Assembly (NCBI GenBank): GCA_944359075.1
Contig: CALVSR010000003.1
Coordinates: 1-44,037, forward strand
Length of the DNA stretch: 44,037 nucleotides
Direction of reading: 5' to 3'
DNA from: an uncultured Bacilli bacterium
GTDB lineage: Bacteria; Bacillota_I; Bacilli_A; RF39; UBA660
In this document: piece by piece, positions 1 to 9,161 of the stretch
How positions within the stretch are numbered: the first letter of the stretch is position 1
Layout: the number at the start of each line of letters is the position of its first letter
Notes under the pieces: generated by a model
What the model saw: only the letters and a program-made list of their open reading frames with translations
Databases searched by the model: none
What the model was told of the DNA's origin: nothing
Position numbers and translations under genes: made by a program

Positions 1-95
1 GGGAATCATTATATGGAGAATTAAAAAATGGAACTTATAGACTGGTAAAAGAAATAAATGAAAAAAGAATAGCAGTGGAATTTACTATAGATTAA
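1..95 (+). CDS. 3' end of a Big_14-like surface or lipoprotein (partial)
   Basis: An open frame enters from the left edge and stops at TAA 93-95, leaving about 30 C-terminal residues. The visible residues read YGELKNGTYRLVKEI and end in AVEFTID. This G-x-YR-x-VK-x(n)-EF pattern resembles the C-terminal strand pair of bacterial Ig-like Big_14 domains, which occur on secreted or lipid-anchored Bacillota proteins. The rest of the gene lies outside the window, so function and anchoring cannot be judged. The family call rests on motif resemblance only. Confidence 0.45.
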   Translation, partial: ESLYGELKNGTYRLVKEINEKRIAVEFTID

Positions 96-181
96 AAATT
101 TTTGTAAGTATTTATTTCATAATTTGTATATTTAAAAATAGATTTTTCTCTTTAGGTACAGTTCTAAAAGCTCTAACAATA

Positions 182-210
182 TTTACATTTCGCTAAACCT
201 GTGATAATAT
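182..210 (+). promoter_or_regulatory. Sigma-A-like promoter for the 242 gene
   Basis: TTTACA (182-187) and TAATAT (205-210) are separated by 17 bases, about 30 bases upstream of the first codon of the next gene. This is a plausible but imperfect vegetative promoter and was read by eye. Confidence 0.4.
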
Positions 211-241
211 ATTATATATAATAAGAAGGAGTTAAATAAAT

Positions 242-574
242 ATGGAAAACAATAACACAAATATGGCACCAGAAGCAACCAATACTAACAATGTTGAAAA
301 GCCTAAAAAAAAGAAAAAAAGAACCGGCAAAATTGTTTTTAATATCATTACAGCCATTTTATTCATTATCATTATCTTAGAAGCTGCTATTGGAATTATC
401 AATATGCAACGAATTAGTAACAAAGAAGAACCTATCTGGTATTTAGATGTCAAAACAACTGAAAACGAATTAAAAACTGTTACAGAATATAACTTGGGTT
501 TATATAAAATTGTCAAAACGGATACTTCTAAAGAAACCAAAATCACTTTAAAACCATTTTTTCTAAATGATTAG
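242..574 (+). CDS. Small single-pass membrane protein, function unknown
   Basis: The 110-residue product has an Asn/Glu-rich N-terminus, a run of basic residues (about 20-28, KKKKKKR) and one hydrophobic helix (about 32-54). The rest would be outside the cell under the positive-inside rule, giving type II topology. No family is recognised. A good ribosome site (aaggag) precedes the ATG. The next gene starts 14 bases after the stop and encodes another small single-helix membrane protein, so the two are probably one operon ending at the terminator near 981-1011. The C-terminal stretch GLYKIVKTDT faintly echoes the Big_14 ending of the upstream partial gene, which may indicate a related extracellular fold, but this is weak. 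Confidence 0.75.
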   Translation: MENNNTNMAPEATNTNNVEKPKKKKKRTGKIVFNIITAILFIIIILEAAIGIINMQRISNKEEPIWYLDVKTTENELKTVTEYNLGLYKIVKTDTSKETKITLKPFFLND

Positions 575-588
575 AAAGGAAAAGTAAT

Positions 589-1002
589 ATGAAAGATAAA
601 ATTTTAAAAAATAAAAAAAATTTATTCATCATAGGAGGAGTAATTCTTCTAGCAATTATCCTAATCATTGTTTTGTTTTTCTTTGTTTTTAGAAAAGAAA
701 AAGAAATGAGTATGGAAACACTGGAAGATAAATTGGAAGAAGTAGGAATTGATTTTTATGAGAACTACTATTATTCTAATTTAACGGATGAGCAAAAAGA
801 AGCATTAGTAAACTTTAAAGAGAATGGTCTTCGAATTGATATTACGAATTTAGAGGTATTGGTTCCCATTGAAGAAGATGTTAAAACGCAATTAGAAAAG
901 GATCAATGTGATTTGGATCAAACCAAAATCGCTATTTATCCAAAAGAACCATATGGTCAAAAAGATTATACAATAAGCCTAGAACTATCTTGTGAAAGGT
1001 AG
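589..1002 (+). CDS. Small membrane-anchored protein, function unknown
   Basis: The 137-residue product has a short Lys-rich N-terminus, one strong transmembrane helix (about 12-35) and an acidic external domain. The mature part contains two Cys residues near the C-terminus (DQCDLDQ and LSCER) that could form a disulphide. The segment around 50-65 (EVGIDFYENYYY) precedes an apparent helix. I do not recognise a family. It shares a transcription unit with the 242 gene and ends inside the stem of an intrinsic terminator, which is common in this genome. Confidence 0.75.
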   Translation: MKDKILKNKKNLFIIGGVILLAIILIIVLFFFVFRKEKEMSMETLEDKLEEVGIDFYENYYYSNLTDEQKEALVNFKENGLRIDITNLEVLVPIEEDVKTQLEKDQCDLDQTKIAIYPKEPYGQKDYTISLELSCER

Positions 1003-1011
1003 TTCTTTTTT
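981..1011 (+). terminator. Intrinsic terminator of the 242-589 operon
   Basis: A 7-bp stem agaacta (981-987) / tagttct (1000-1006) is followed by a T run. The left arm lies inside the last codons of the 589 gene. Confidence 0.6.
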
Positions 1012-1125
1012 AGTTTTCCGTCACAAAATATACAATATGTTTACTATTATGGCAAATTAACGACAAAAAACGACAATCCAAAGCAAAAATGCCCCAAAAT
1101 CATTTTTATCGAATATTATATATCC

Positions 1126-1155
1126 AATATGTGATAAATAATCACATATTTTTTT
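1126..1155 (+). promoter_or_regulatory. Leader hairpin with T-run just before the XRE gene's ribosome site
   Basis: A perfect 10-bp inverted repeat, aatatgtgat (1126-1135) / atcacatatt (1141-1150), has a 5-base loop and is followed by seven T. It sits only a few bases before the ggag ribosome site and ATG of the regulator at 1167. It could be an attenuator/terminator in the leader or, as DNA, a palindromic operator for the XRE protein itself. Which of these is right cannot be decided from sequence. Confidence 0.55.
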
Positions 1156-1166
1156 GTAGGAGAAAT

Positions 1167-1922
1167 ATGATGGATCAATTAAAAATGGGGAAAATGATTG
1201 CTGAACTTAGAAAAAAACAAAATCTAACACAAGCACAATTAGGAGAAAAATTAAATGTAACAGATAAAACAATATCTAAATGGGAAAGAGGAAATAGAAC
1301 ACCAGATATTTCGATATTAAATGATTTAAGTAGGATTTTAAAAATTACCACGACTGAATTATTGGATAGTGAACAAATGGAAACACCCGCATTAAAAAGA
1401 TTGTTTCTGGATCATAGCAGTGAAACACAATATTTTAAAGATGTCAGTGAAGCACTATTATTATTTTTAAATAATCATTATGAAAACTGCTATGTTTATT
1501 TTATTCAAAGTCAAGATCATAATTATTATATCAATGGGTTAATTATCCATTCTAATGAAAAAGAGTTTATTAACATTCATTCGATTGAGAAACTTTCAAA
1601 TGATTCTATGAATTTAGAATCTGCATACACTTATGAATATTCCTTAAACATACAAAGTAATAGTATTTATAAACTGGGTAATATCTCGTTATATCAGCAT
1701 CATCATAATAAAGTTGCCATTCCTATCAGTGACATTTTAAGTGAAATTAAAATATACGTAGCAATAGACACAAAAGAAAATTATACTTTAGTAGAAAAAC
1801 CAAATCTTACCATAAAATATATCAATCAAGAATTCCAAGAAAAGGATATACAGATTCCTTTACTTACTCAGGAAATTTTTGCAAACCATAAAGTTACCTA
1901 TAAAGATACAACATATTTTTAG
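1167..1922 (+). CDS. XRE-family transcriptional regulator with C-terminal sensor-like domain
   Basis: The N-terminal 60 residues form a classical Cro/CI helix-turn-helix: RKKQNLTQAQLGEKLNVTDKT then ISKWERG. About 180 residues of unassigned C-terminal domain follow, without membrane segments. The chosen start has the double ATG at 1167/1170 with aggag upstream. The frame stays open further upstream but would run through the leader hairpin without a ribosome site. The protein probably controls itself or the accessory RHS locus that starts about 250 bases downstream, since tandem repeats lie between them. The TAG stop overlaps a terminator. The regulator call is solid and the target is inference. 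Confidence 0.85.
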   Translation: MMDQLKMGKMIAELRKKQNLTQAQLGEKLNVTDKTISKWERGNRTPDISILNDLSRILKITTTELLDSEQMETPALKRLFLDHSSETQYFKDVSEALLLFLNNHYENCYVYFIQSQDHNYYINGLIIHSNEKEFINIHSIEKLSNDSMNLESAYTYEYSLNIQSNSIYKLGNISLYQHHHNKVAIPISDILSEIKIYVAIDTKENYTLVEKPNLTIKYINQEFQEKDIQIPLLTQEIFANHKVTYKDTTYF

Positions 1923-1947
1923 AATGATTTCTTATCATTCTTTTTTT
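1922..1947 (+). terminator. Intrinsic terminator after the XRE gene
   Basis: Stem gaatgat (1922-1928) / atcattc (1934-1940) with a 5-base loop is followed by seven T. Confidence 0.75.
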
Positions 1948-1958
1948 AATGACAGAAT

Positions 1959-1990
1959 TCGCCAAATTGGCGATAAGACTCGCCAAATTG
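1959..1990 (+). promoter_or_regulatory. Tandem operator-like repeats upstream of the RHS locus
   Basis: The 11-mer tcgccaaattg occurs at 1959-1969 and again at 1980-1990, spaced 21 bp (two helical turns) apart. The first copy extends into a palindrome, tcgcc-aaatt-ggcga. The repeats lie between the XRE terminator and the first gene of the accessory locus, which suggests cooperative repressor binding on one DNA face. No protein has been assigned to them. Confidence 0.45.
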
Positions 1991-2029
1991 AGTGTGTTAT
2001 TTAGAATTTAGTTTTGTTATTCTCAAGAT

Positions 2030-2082
2030 GTAAGGATGATCCTTACAAAAAATAGGAAAGGGGAGGAATGAGGATGACATAG
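2030..2082 (+). promoter_or_regulatory. Leader hairpin and minimal upstream ORF with a strong ribosome site
   Basis: A 6-bp hairpin gtaagg (2030-2035) / ccttac (2041-2046) is followed by a very strong ribosome site aaaggggagg (2057-2066). Two ATGs follow, at 2068 and 2074, that both run into TAG 2080-2082, so only two to four codons could be made. The true first gene begins at 2180 with its own ribosome site. This may be a regulatory leader peptide or the scar of a lost gene. Confidence 0.35.
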
Positions 2083-2179
2083 CGCTCAAAGTACAAGCAA
2101 AGGGTTCATAAGAATAGAGATTGAATCACTGCGATATTAAGAAGTATAAAATAAATATTTAGAAAGAAGGGAAAACAAT

Positions 2180-2827
2180 ATGAATAATTATGATTATATA
2201 ATTAATTCTTTTACAAAAGAAGAAAATGACATTGATTTAGAAGTAGATAATTTAAATGTGGGATGTATCACATCAAAAAATAATAATTTTAATTTAGATA
2301 GTGAAGGAAACTTAACTGTAAAAAGTGTTACAGCACAACAAGGAACATTATCACAGGAAATTATTAGAAATTTAGTTTATCCAGTAGGTTCTATTTATAT
2401 GAATATTAATGCTACCAATCCAGCAACATTATTTGGTGGAACTTGGGAGCAATTACCAGACAGATTTTTATTAGGAGCTGGAAATAGTTATGCAGGAGGA
2501 AGCATTGGAGGAGAGGCAACACATACATTGACGGAAGCAGAAATACCATGGCATTATCATTCATTCAGCGGGACTACAGATGGCAATGGTAATCATTCTC
2601 ATACTGGTAATACATTAGAACTACGTCAAACTAGTTCATATAGCTATAGCAACGATGCTGCAAGGCCAATTACAAGTAGTGCTACTCATTATGGATTACA
2701 AATCACAAATGATGCAGGATGGCATCAACATACATATAGTGGAAATACAGTAGGCGCAGGAGGAAGTCAAGCTCACAATAATATGCCACCATACTTAGCA
2801 GTTTACATTTGGAAACGCACGGCTTAA
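2180..2827 (+). CDS. Phage tail fibre/baseplate-like protein (Gp10 C-terminal/collar fold)
   Basis: The 215-residue product has an N-terminal phage-fibre-like segment (NNFNLDSEGNLTVKSVTA, about 37-54). From residue 72 it carries the signature of the Gp10 C-terminal/tail-collar fold: YPVGSIYMNINATNPATLFG, then GTWEQLPDRFLLGAG, GGEATHTLTEAEIPWHYHS, and a closing NNMPPYLAVYIWKR. His pairs (HYH, HSH, HQH) resemble the metal-binding His motifs of trimeric receptor-binding tips. In phages this fold sits at fibre ends and contacts receptor or glycan. Here it is alone, with no other baseplate gene, and directly precedes the RHS toxin gene with a 37-base gap. It is plausibly a targeting or carrier subunit co-produced with the toxin. 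Confidence 0.85.
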   Translation: MNNYDYIINSFTKEENDIDLEVDNLNVGCITSKNNNFNLDSEGNLTVKSVTAQQGTLSQEIIRNLVYPVGSIYMNINATNPATLFGGTWEQLPDRFLLGAGNSYAGGSIGGEATHTLTEAEIPWHYHSFSGTTDGNGNHSHTGNTLELRQTSSYSYSNDAARPITSSATHYGLQITNDAGWHQHTYSGNTVGAGGSQAHNNMPPYLAVYIWKRTA

Positions 2828-2864
2828 GCTTACTCATAAAAACATAAAAAAGGAGAGTGAAACA

Positions 2865-5800
2865 GTGAAGGAAATAGAATTAATTGAAAAAAGAAAAGCT
2901 AATGAAAAACATTTTCTTCAAGAAGATGGAACTATTACTGCAAAGGTATATAGTAGTAATATTCATTATTTAAAAAATGGTAAATATGAAGATATTGATA
3001 ATACTTTAATAAAAAAAGATGATTGTTATATTAATAAAAACAATGATTATAAAGTGTTTTTTAAAGAACAAGGTAAAGATTCCTTAATGAGAATGGAAAG
3101 AGAAAATAACTATTTAGATATTAAGTTAAAACAAGGAAATGCAACTAAGCTAAAGAAACATCAAAAAACATCTCAATATGTAGAAGAAGTCTCATATCAT
3201 AATGCATTAAATGGAATAGATATTAAATATCAAACACTACCAACTAAAGTTAAAGAAACGATAATTTTAAATAATAATCAAACCAAAACAATAAAATTTA
3301 TTGTTGATACTAATTTATCTTTGGAATTAAAGGATAATACTATTATTGCCAAGGACCAAGATGAAAATGTATTCACAATTGAAAAGCCTTATATGGAGGA
3401 TTCAAATGGTGTTATTAATGAGAATATATCATATCAAATCACTAACAGCGACAATTTATATGAAATAGAACTAACACTAGATTCAGAGTGGTTGGACTCT
3501 GAAGAAAGACTATATCCTGTTTATGTTGATCCAACTATATCCGATGATAAAACTGCTAGTGGTATTATGGATACTTATATTTATCCAAATGATACGAATA
3601 CAGTTAGATATAATCAACCCATATTAAAAGCTGGTGTAGAAAGAGTTAACGGTGAAAATGTAATCAATAGAGCTTTAATTAAATTTAATCTCCCAACAAT
3701 TGGAACAGGTAGTGAGGTTATTAACGCCACTTTAACATTGTGCGGTTATCTTATGGACGACATGACTGGAACACAACAGTTTGGAAAAACAATAGCCATT
3801 CATAGAGTTACTGTGCCATGGACAGAAGAGACTGCCAACTGGGAAAATATGAATAATAATTATGATACAAGAATAGATGCCGTACAATTTGTAAATAGAA
3901 GTTGGTTAGAAAATGGCCAAATTATACCTCAATATAGTAGCGCCCTTTATGGGGATGTAACCGATTTGGTTAAACATTGGTATAAAGATACCCCTAACTA
4001 TGGAATCCTTATTAAATCAGCCAAAGAAGAATATATTGATGATGCTTATCCTGCATTTTATTCAAAAAATCATACAATACAAAATGCAAATCCGGAACCT
4101 GTTCTAAGTATTTCATATAGGAACCAAAGCGGGTTAGAATCTTATTATGATTATCAATCCCAGCAATTGACAGATGGAACAATATCAGTAAATACATATA
4201 ATGGAAATTTAGTTGGGGTATTTAATTTAGGGAAAACCATAGGTAGTCAATTGCCTGCAATTTTAAATCTCATTTATAACACAAATGATGTAATATTAAA
4301 AAATAATGGTTTTAGATTTAGTTTGAGTCAAACTTTAAAAGAAATTACTATAGATAATACACAAATCTATGAGTACATTGATGGAGATGGCACTGTTCAT
4401 TGTTTCAAAGACCAAACATTCCGTGTTTTAAAACCAGGTGTAACTCCCCCAACAGTGGAAGAAATTCTGGATGAAAATTATAACGAAGATGATTATTATG
4501 AAACAAGGGAATATTGTGCTGATGAAGATGGTTTATTACTTAAATTAGAACAAGTAGATAACAAATTTATTATTAAAGATAAATATGATAATAAAATGAC
4601 TTTCTCTAAAAATAATACAACAGACGAATTATATTATTTACAAGAATTAGAAGACATTTCTAATAATAAAATTCAAATAAATTATAATCAAAGCAATCAA
4701 CTTGTAAAAGTAATTGATTCTAGCAATCATGAAATTAATATAGATTATAATACAGCTAATGTAATTAAGGTAAGTAGTCCATCTTCAGAAACTACGATTG
4801 GATTTAGTAACAATAAAATTAATGTTATTACTACGAATAATGGTACGACTTCTCTTAATTACAATGAAAAAGATATTATTTCATCTATTATAGATGTGAA
4901 CGGTACTAAAATAGCTTATGAATATTATGATGAGATTCCTTATCGTATCAAAAAAGTAATACAGTATGGATTGAATGATACACTAGGACAATCTTTAATT
5001 TTCAAATACGGATTTAATGAAACTAGTATTACAGATAACAAAAATAGAACCAATACAATATTATTTAATTCTAGTGGAAATAAAATATCAAGTAATACAA
5101 TGGATACGGAAGAGGATATTAACAACGCATATTCTACTTATGACTCTATTGGAGAAAACAATAGTGATCGCTATTATGAAAAAAATAAGACATTATATTC
5201 TAATTGTATAGTTAAATATGTAAAAAATTATCTAAAAAATACAAGTTTTGAAGCAGATACAAATGATTATAATATTTCTAACATTGGTGGGGTAGAAACT
5301 AGCTATTCAACTGACTGTGCAAATTCCGGAACTAGAAGTTTAAAAGTAGCTACAACTAATAATTATAGTACTGTAACATTAGCAAGTAATATGAATATCT
5401 TAACTGGTAAATATTATACATTCAGTGGTTATTTTAAAAATGAACAAAAAGGAAAAATTATAGTTAGTTATACAGATAAACAAGATGGAAAAGAATATGA
5501 ATTTGTTGAGGAATTTAATGAATCATCCCAATTTGAAAGGCATGATATTACTTTCTGCATTAATGCTGATGAACCTGAAGATGTTGTCCTTTATGTCCAA
5601 CTTTTAGGACCTGGGACTTGTTACATCGATGACATCCAATTAGAAGATGGTCAAGTAGCAAATAATTATAATATGGTAGAAAACTCTGATTTCTCAGAAG
5701 GACTAAGTGATTGGTCATTTACTCCAATTGATTCTTCTAAAACGGATACTTATCAGCTATTTACATTTAATAACAATAAAAGTACAGCATTGAAAATTGA

Positions 5801-8800
5801 TTTGAGTAATTCCACAAAAGTAAGTAAGAAAATACCGATTAATGGTATAGCTGGTGATTGCTATGATATATCGTTCTGGATTAAAAATGAGGGAATAGTA
5901 GCAAATAATGGAATTATAGTAAACTGTGTTAATATATCATATGAACCAGTGGATGAAAACATGGAACAATATTGGGTAGTTAGCAATCCATTTGTACCTA
6001 ATAAAAGATGGCAATTTATAAATTATAAAAGTATAGCTCCATATAATTATAAATCTATTACTATAAGTTTTGAACATAATAATGAATTTAATCAGATGTC
6101 TATTACTAATATATATTTCTATAAAGATTTAGACACTACATATTATGAATACGATACTTATGGTAATTTAGTTCGTACTACTAATATTGCAGATTACAAT
6201 AATACATTTTCATATGATAAAAATAACCAATTGATTTCCGCAACAACGCCTAGGGGAAAACATTTCAAATTTGAATATGATAATACAGCAACTGATCGTG
6301 TTCTTAATGCTATATCCTCTATGGGAATTTCTAATCAAGTTAAATATGATTCCTTTGGTAATCCTATTTTGACTAGAATTAGTAAGAAAGCAAATTCTAG
6401 TCCAACAAATCTTTATCCAGTGGTTGATTCCAATTCAACAACGAGTTCTAGTTTGACAGAAGGTACATATAGAATTAGAAGTAAAGGTACTGAAAAATAC
6501 TTTAAGGCTGAATATAGCAGTGTATTTTTGGAAAGTGATTCCTGTAGTAATACCTTATGGGATTTAGAAAAGGTTGGAGATAAATTTAAATTTATTTATT
6601 CTGTTATTCCTACATATTCATTAGAATATTTAGATGATATATTGTTTCTAAGTACTAGTAACAGCAATAATTTATTTATCTTAGAAGAAAATAAAAATGG
6701 TAGTTATCATATTAAATTAGCAACAGAAGATAAGTATATAAAGGCAGATACTTCTTCATTAGCAGCAGCTTCTCTAATAGATGATGATCCTACTTTTGAA
6801 TTTTATTTTGAAGTAATAGGAGAACAGTTTATAGAAAATAGTGCTACTTACAGTGAAGATGGTAGATTTGTTACTAGTGTTACAGATAGTCTATTAAATA
6901 CAACTTCCTATACAACTAACTCTACAACTGGATTAGTAACTTCTATGACAAATGCTAATAATCAAGCCACTAATTATACATATAATAGTAAAAATCAAAT
7001 TACATCCATTACTCAAGGGAATAAAACTATAAATTATACATATAATACACAAAATCTATTAAGTAAAATTTCCCAAGGAACCAAAGAATATAATTTTACT
7101 TATGATGACTTCTTGAATGCAAAGAAAGTAATGATTGGAGACAATATTACACTAATAACCAATGAGTATGAAGAAAACAATGGTAATCTATTAAAATCAA
7201 TCTATGGAAATAATCACGAAATCTCTTTTGATTATGATCAGTTTGACCGAGTTCAAACAATTCATAAAATGGATAAAGATTATCAATATTTATATGACAG
7301 TAATGGAAATTTAGCTGAAATTTTAACAAACAACATCATTTCTACTTTTGATGCTCCATCAACAGAATTAGAAAAATGGTATGATTCTATTATAAAATAT
7401 AATTATGATACTATTAAAAGAATAAAAGAATATGTTAATGATAATTTTAAAATCCATTATACATATGACAAAAATGATAATGTAACAAGTAAACAATATA
7501 AACTGGATACTACTACTCACAATTTAGTAAATACATATGACAAAGATGATAATTTAACAAAAACAGTAGTAGATAACCAAGAAGTAAATTATCAATACGA
7601 TGAATTGGGTAGATTAATCAGTAAAAATATCAATGATAATTATACTACAAATTATGATTATATTTCACTTGGAAAAAGAACATCAACTTTAGTAAATAGT
7701 ATTCAGAATGGAAATAATAGATATTCTTACCAATATGATAAATTAAATAATATTACTCATCTTTACTATAATGGTGAACTTCAAAAACAATACTATTATG
7801 ATGATTACAATGAACTAATAAAAGAAGAGGATTACAATACTAATCAAAAAATAGAGTATAATTATGACAATTTTGGTAATTTATTAACAAAAACTACCAC
7901 AGATATGACAACAAATGCTATAATAAAGACAGATACTTATCAGTATTCTAATAGTAATTGGGAAGACCAACTAACAAACTTTAATGGAAGTAGTATTACA
8001 TATGATGCCATTGGAAACCCATTAACGATTGGAAATAGTATCGAGATGACTTGGATCAATGGTAGAAGTTTAAGTACCTATGAAGATACTACCAAGAACT
8101 TGAATATCAGTTATGAGTACAATGTAGATGGTATTAGAACAGCAAAGATAGTAAATCAAGTAGAAACTAAGTATTACCTAGAAAATAGTAATATTATCTA
8201 TGAACAAAGAGGAAACAACTTAATCTATTATCTATATGATTTAACAGGGTTAATAGGGTTAAAATACAATGATAATACTTATTATTACATTAAGAATCTA
8301 CAAGGAGATATTATAGGAGTACTAGATTCTAATTACAATCAAGTAGTATCTTATGAATACGATAGTTGGGGTAAAGTATTAAGTATTAAAGATAATCAAG
8401 GTAATGAAATTACAGATACAACCAATATCGGTATCATCAATCCATTTAGATATAGAGAATACTATTATGATACAGAAACTAGCTTATATTACTTAAATAG
8501 TAGGTACTATAATCCTGAATGGGGTAGATTTTTGAATGCGGATGGTATTTTGGGTGCTAATATGGATATATTAGGGTATAATTTATATGCCTATGTTAAT
8601 AATAATCCAATTACCATGAGCGATTTAAGTGGTAATTTTGCAATTTCTGCTTCCTTCGCTATTGCAGGAATAGTTGCTACTGCGATCGTAGCAGCGGCGG
8701 CAGCAGCTGTACCATCGATAATGAGAGCTGCTGTTCAGGCAACTGCAGATATTATCCAGCAAGTACAAATTCATAATGCGGAAAAGAGTAAAAAGAATCA

Positions 8801-9149
8801 AAATAAACCAGAAAACAATAATCACAACGTATATGTTCTTAAAGATAAAACTACTGGAAATATAGAGTATGTTGGAAGAACTCAAGATATTGGTAAAACA
8901 ACAATTAGACATCATAATAATCCATTTAGAACTGATTTAAGAATAGACCCAATAGCAATAAACATTTCCAGTGATGAAGCTAGAGGATTGGAACAAATGC
9001 TGATTATAAATTGTAGAACACTTAATAGAAATTCAGACTTTCCAATGAACAATCAAATTAATGGAATCTCACTAAAAAATCCAAAATATGCATTATATTG
9101 GGATGCAGCATTAACTTGGGCTTCAGAAAATGAATTACCATGTAAGTAA
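2865..9149 (+). CDS. RHS/YD-repeat polymorphic toxin with GIY-YIG nuclease-like C-terminus
   Basis: The 2094-residue protein starts at GTG after aaaggaga. Domains in order: a WapA-like N-terminus (1-220); a DNRLRE module (about 222-418); two jelly-roll carbohydrate-binding-like modules (about 788-929 and 936-1089); a ricin-like trefoil candidate (about 1200-1320); many YD repeats (about 1330-1860); the RHS core YYDTETSLYYLNSRYY (about 1864-1880); a hydrophobic Ala-rich segment (about 1925-1967); and a toxin domain with VYVL (1989), YVGRT (2002-2006) and EARGLEQ (about 2038-2044). The last three match the GIY-YIG/Tox-URI pattern of a metal-dependent DNA nuclease. No signal peptide or transmembrane anchor is present at the N-terminus, although WapA-type relatives are Sec-exported. 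The usual DPxG after the core reads DLSG here. The next gene is the likely immunity partner. Confidence 0.9.
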   Translation: MKEIELIEKRKANEKHFLQEDGTITAKVYSSNIHYLKNGKYEDIDNTLIKKDDCYINKNNDYKVFFKEQGKDSLMRMERENNYLDIKLKQGNATKLKKHQKTSQYVEEVSYHNALNGIDIKYQTLPTKVKETIILNNNQTKTIKFIVDTNLSLELKDNTIIAKDQDENVFTIEKPYMEDSNGVINENISYQITNSDNLYEIELTLDSEWLDSEERLYPVYVDPTISDDKTASGIMDTYIYPNDTNTVRYNQPILKAGVERVNGENVINRALIKFNLPTIGTGSEVINATLTLCGYLMDDMTGTQQFGKTIAIHRVTVPWTEETANWENMNNNYDTRIDAVQFVNRSWLENGQIIPQYSSALYGDVTDLVKHWYKDTPNYGILIKSAKEEYIDDAYPAFYSKNHTIQNANPEPVLSISYRNQSGLESYYDYQSQQLTDGTISVNTYNGNLVGVFNLGKTIGSQLPAILNLIYNTNDVILKNNGFRFSLSQTLKEITIDNTQIYEYIDGDGTVHCFKDQTFRVLKPGVTPPTVEEILDENYNEDDYYETREYCADEDGLLLKLEQVDNKFIIKDKYDNKMTFSKNNTTDELYYLQELEDISNNKIQINYNQSNQLVKVIDSSNHEINIDYNTANVIKVSSPSSETTIGFSNNKINVITTNNGTTSLNYNEKDIISSIIDVNGTKIAYEYYDEIPYRIKKVIQYGLNDTLGQSLIFKYGFNETSITDNKNRTNTILFNSSGNKISSNTMDTEEDINNAYSTYDSIGENNSDRYYEKNKTLYSNCIVKYVKNYLKNTSFEADTNDYNISNIGGVETSYSTDCANSGTRSLKVATTNNYSTVTLASNMNILTGKYYTFSGYFKNEQKGKIIVSYTDKQDGKEYEFVEEFNESSQFERHDITFCINADEPEDVVLYVQLLGPGTCYIDDIQLEDGQVANNYNMVENSDFSEGLSDWSFTPIDSSKTDTYQLFTFNNNKSTALKIDLSNSTKVSKKIPINGIAGDCYDISFWIKNEGIVANNGIIVNCVNISYEPVDENMEQYWVVSNPFVPNKRWQFINYKSIAPYNYKSITISFEHNNEFNQMSITNIYFYKDLDTTYYEYDTYGNLVRTTNIADYNNTFSYDKNNQLISATTPRGKHFKFEYDNTATDRVLNAISSMGISNQVKYDSFGNPILTRISKKANSSPTNLYPVVDSNSTTSSSLTEGTYRIRSKGTEKYFKAEYSSVFLESDSCSNTLWDLEKVGDKFKFIYSVIPTYSLEYLDDILFLSTSNSNNLFILEENKNGSYHIKLATEDKYIKADTSSLAAASLIDDDPTFEFYFEVIGEQFIENSATYSEDGRFVTSVTDSLLNTTSYTTNSTTGLVTSMTNANNQATNYTYNSKNQITSITQGNKTINYTYNTQNLLSKISQGTKEYNFTYDDFLNAKKVMIGDNITLITNEYEENNGNLLKSIYGNNHEISFDYDQFDRVQTIHKMDKDYQYLYDSNGNLAEILTNNIISTFDAPSTELEKWYDSIIKYNYDTIKRIKEYVNDNFKIHYTYDKNDNVTSKQYKLDTTTHNLVNTYDKDDNLTKTVVDNQEVNYQYDELGRLISKNINDNYTTNYDYISLGKRTSTLVNSIQNGNNRYSYQYDKLNNITHLYYNGELQKQYYYDDYNELIKEEDYNTNQKIEYNYDNFGNLLTKTTTDMTTNAIIKTDTYQYSNSNWEDQLTNFNGSSITYDAIGNPLTIGNSIEMTWINGRSLSTYEDTTKNLNISYEYNVDGIRTAKIVNQVETKYYLENSNIIYEQRGNNLIYYLYDLTGLIGLKYNDNTYYYIKNLQGDIIGVLDSNYNQVVSYEYDSWGKVLSIKDNQGNEITDTTNIGIINPFRYREYYYDTETSLYYLNSRYYNPEWGRFLNADGILGANMDILGYNLYAYVNNNPITMSDLSGNFAISASFAIAGIVATAIVAAAAAAVPSIMRAAVQATADIIQQVQIHNAEKSKKNQNKPENNNHNVYVLKDKTTGNIEYVGRTQDIGKTTIRHHNNPFRTDLRIDPIAINISSDEARGLEQMLIINCRTLNRNSDFPMNNQINGISLKNPKYALYWDAALTWASENELPCK

Positions 9150-9161
9150 GGAGGAATGAAT

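Noticed and set aside
232-546. Minus-strand frame opposite the small membrane gene
   Set aside because: Shadow of the 242 gene's low-complexity sequence; it lacks a ribosome site.
6850-8440. CRISPR-like or satellite repeats
   Set aside because: The periodic similarity is the YD-repeat protein code (about 20-residue units), not spaced identical DNA repeats. No CRISPR array seen anywhere.
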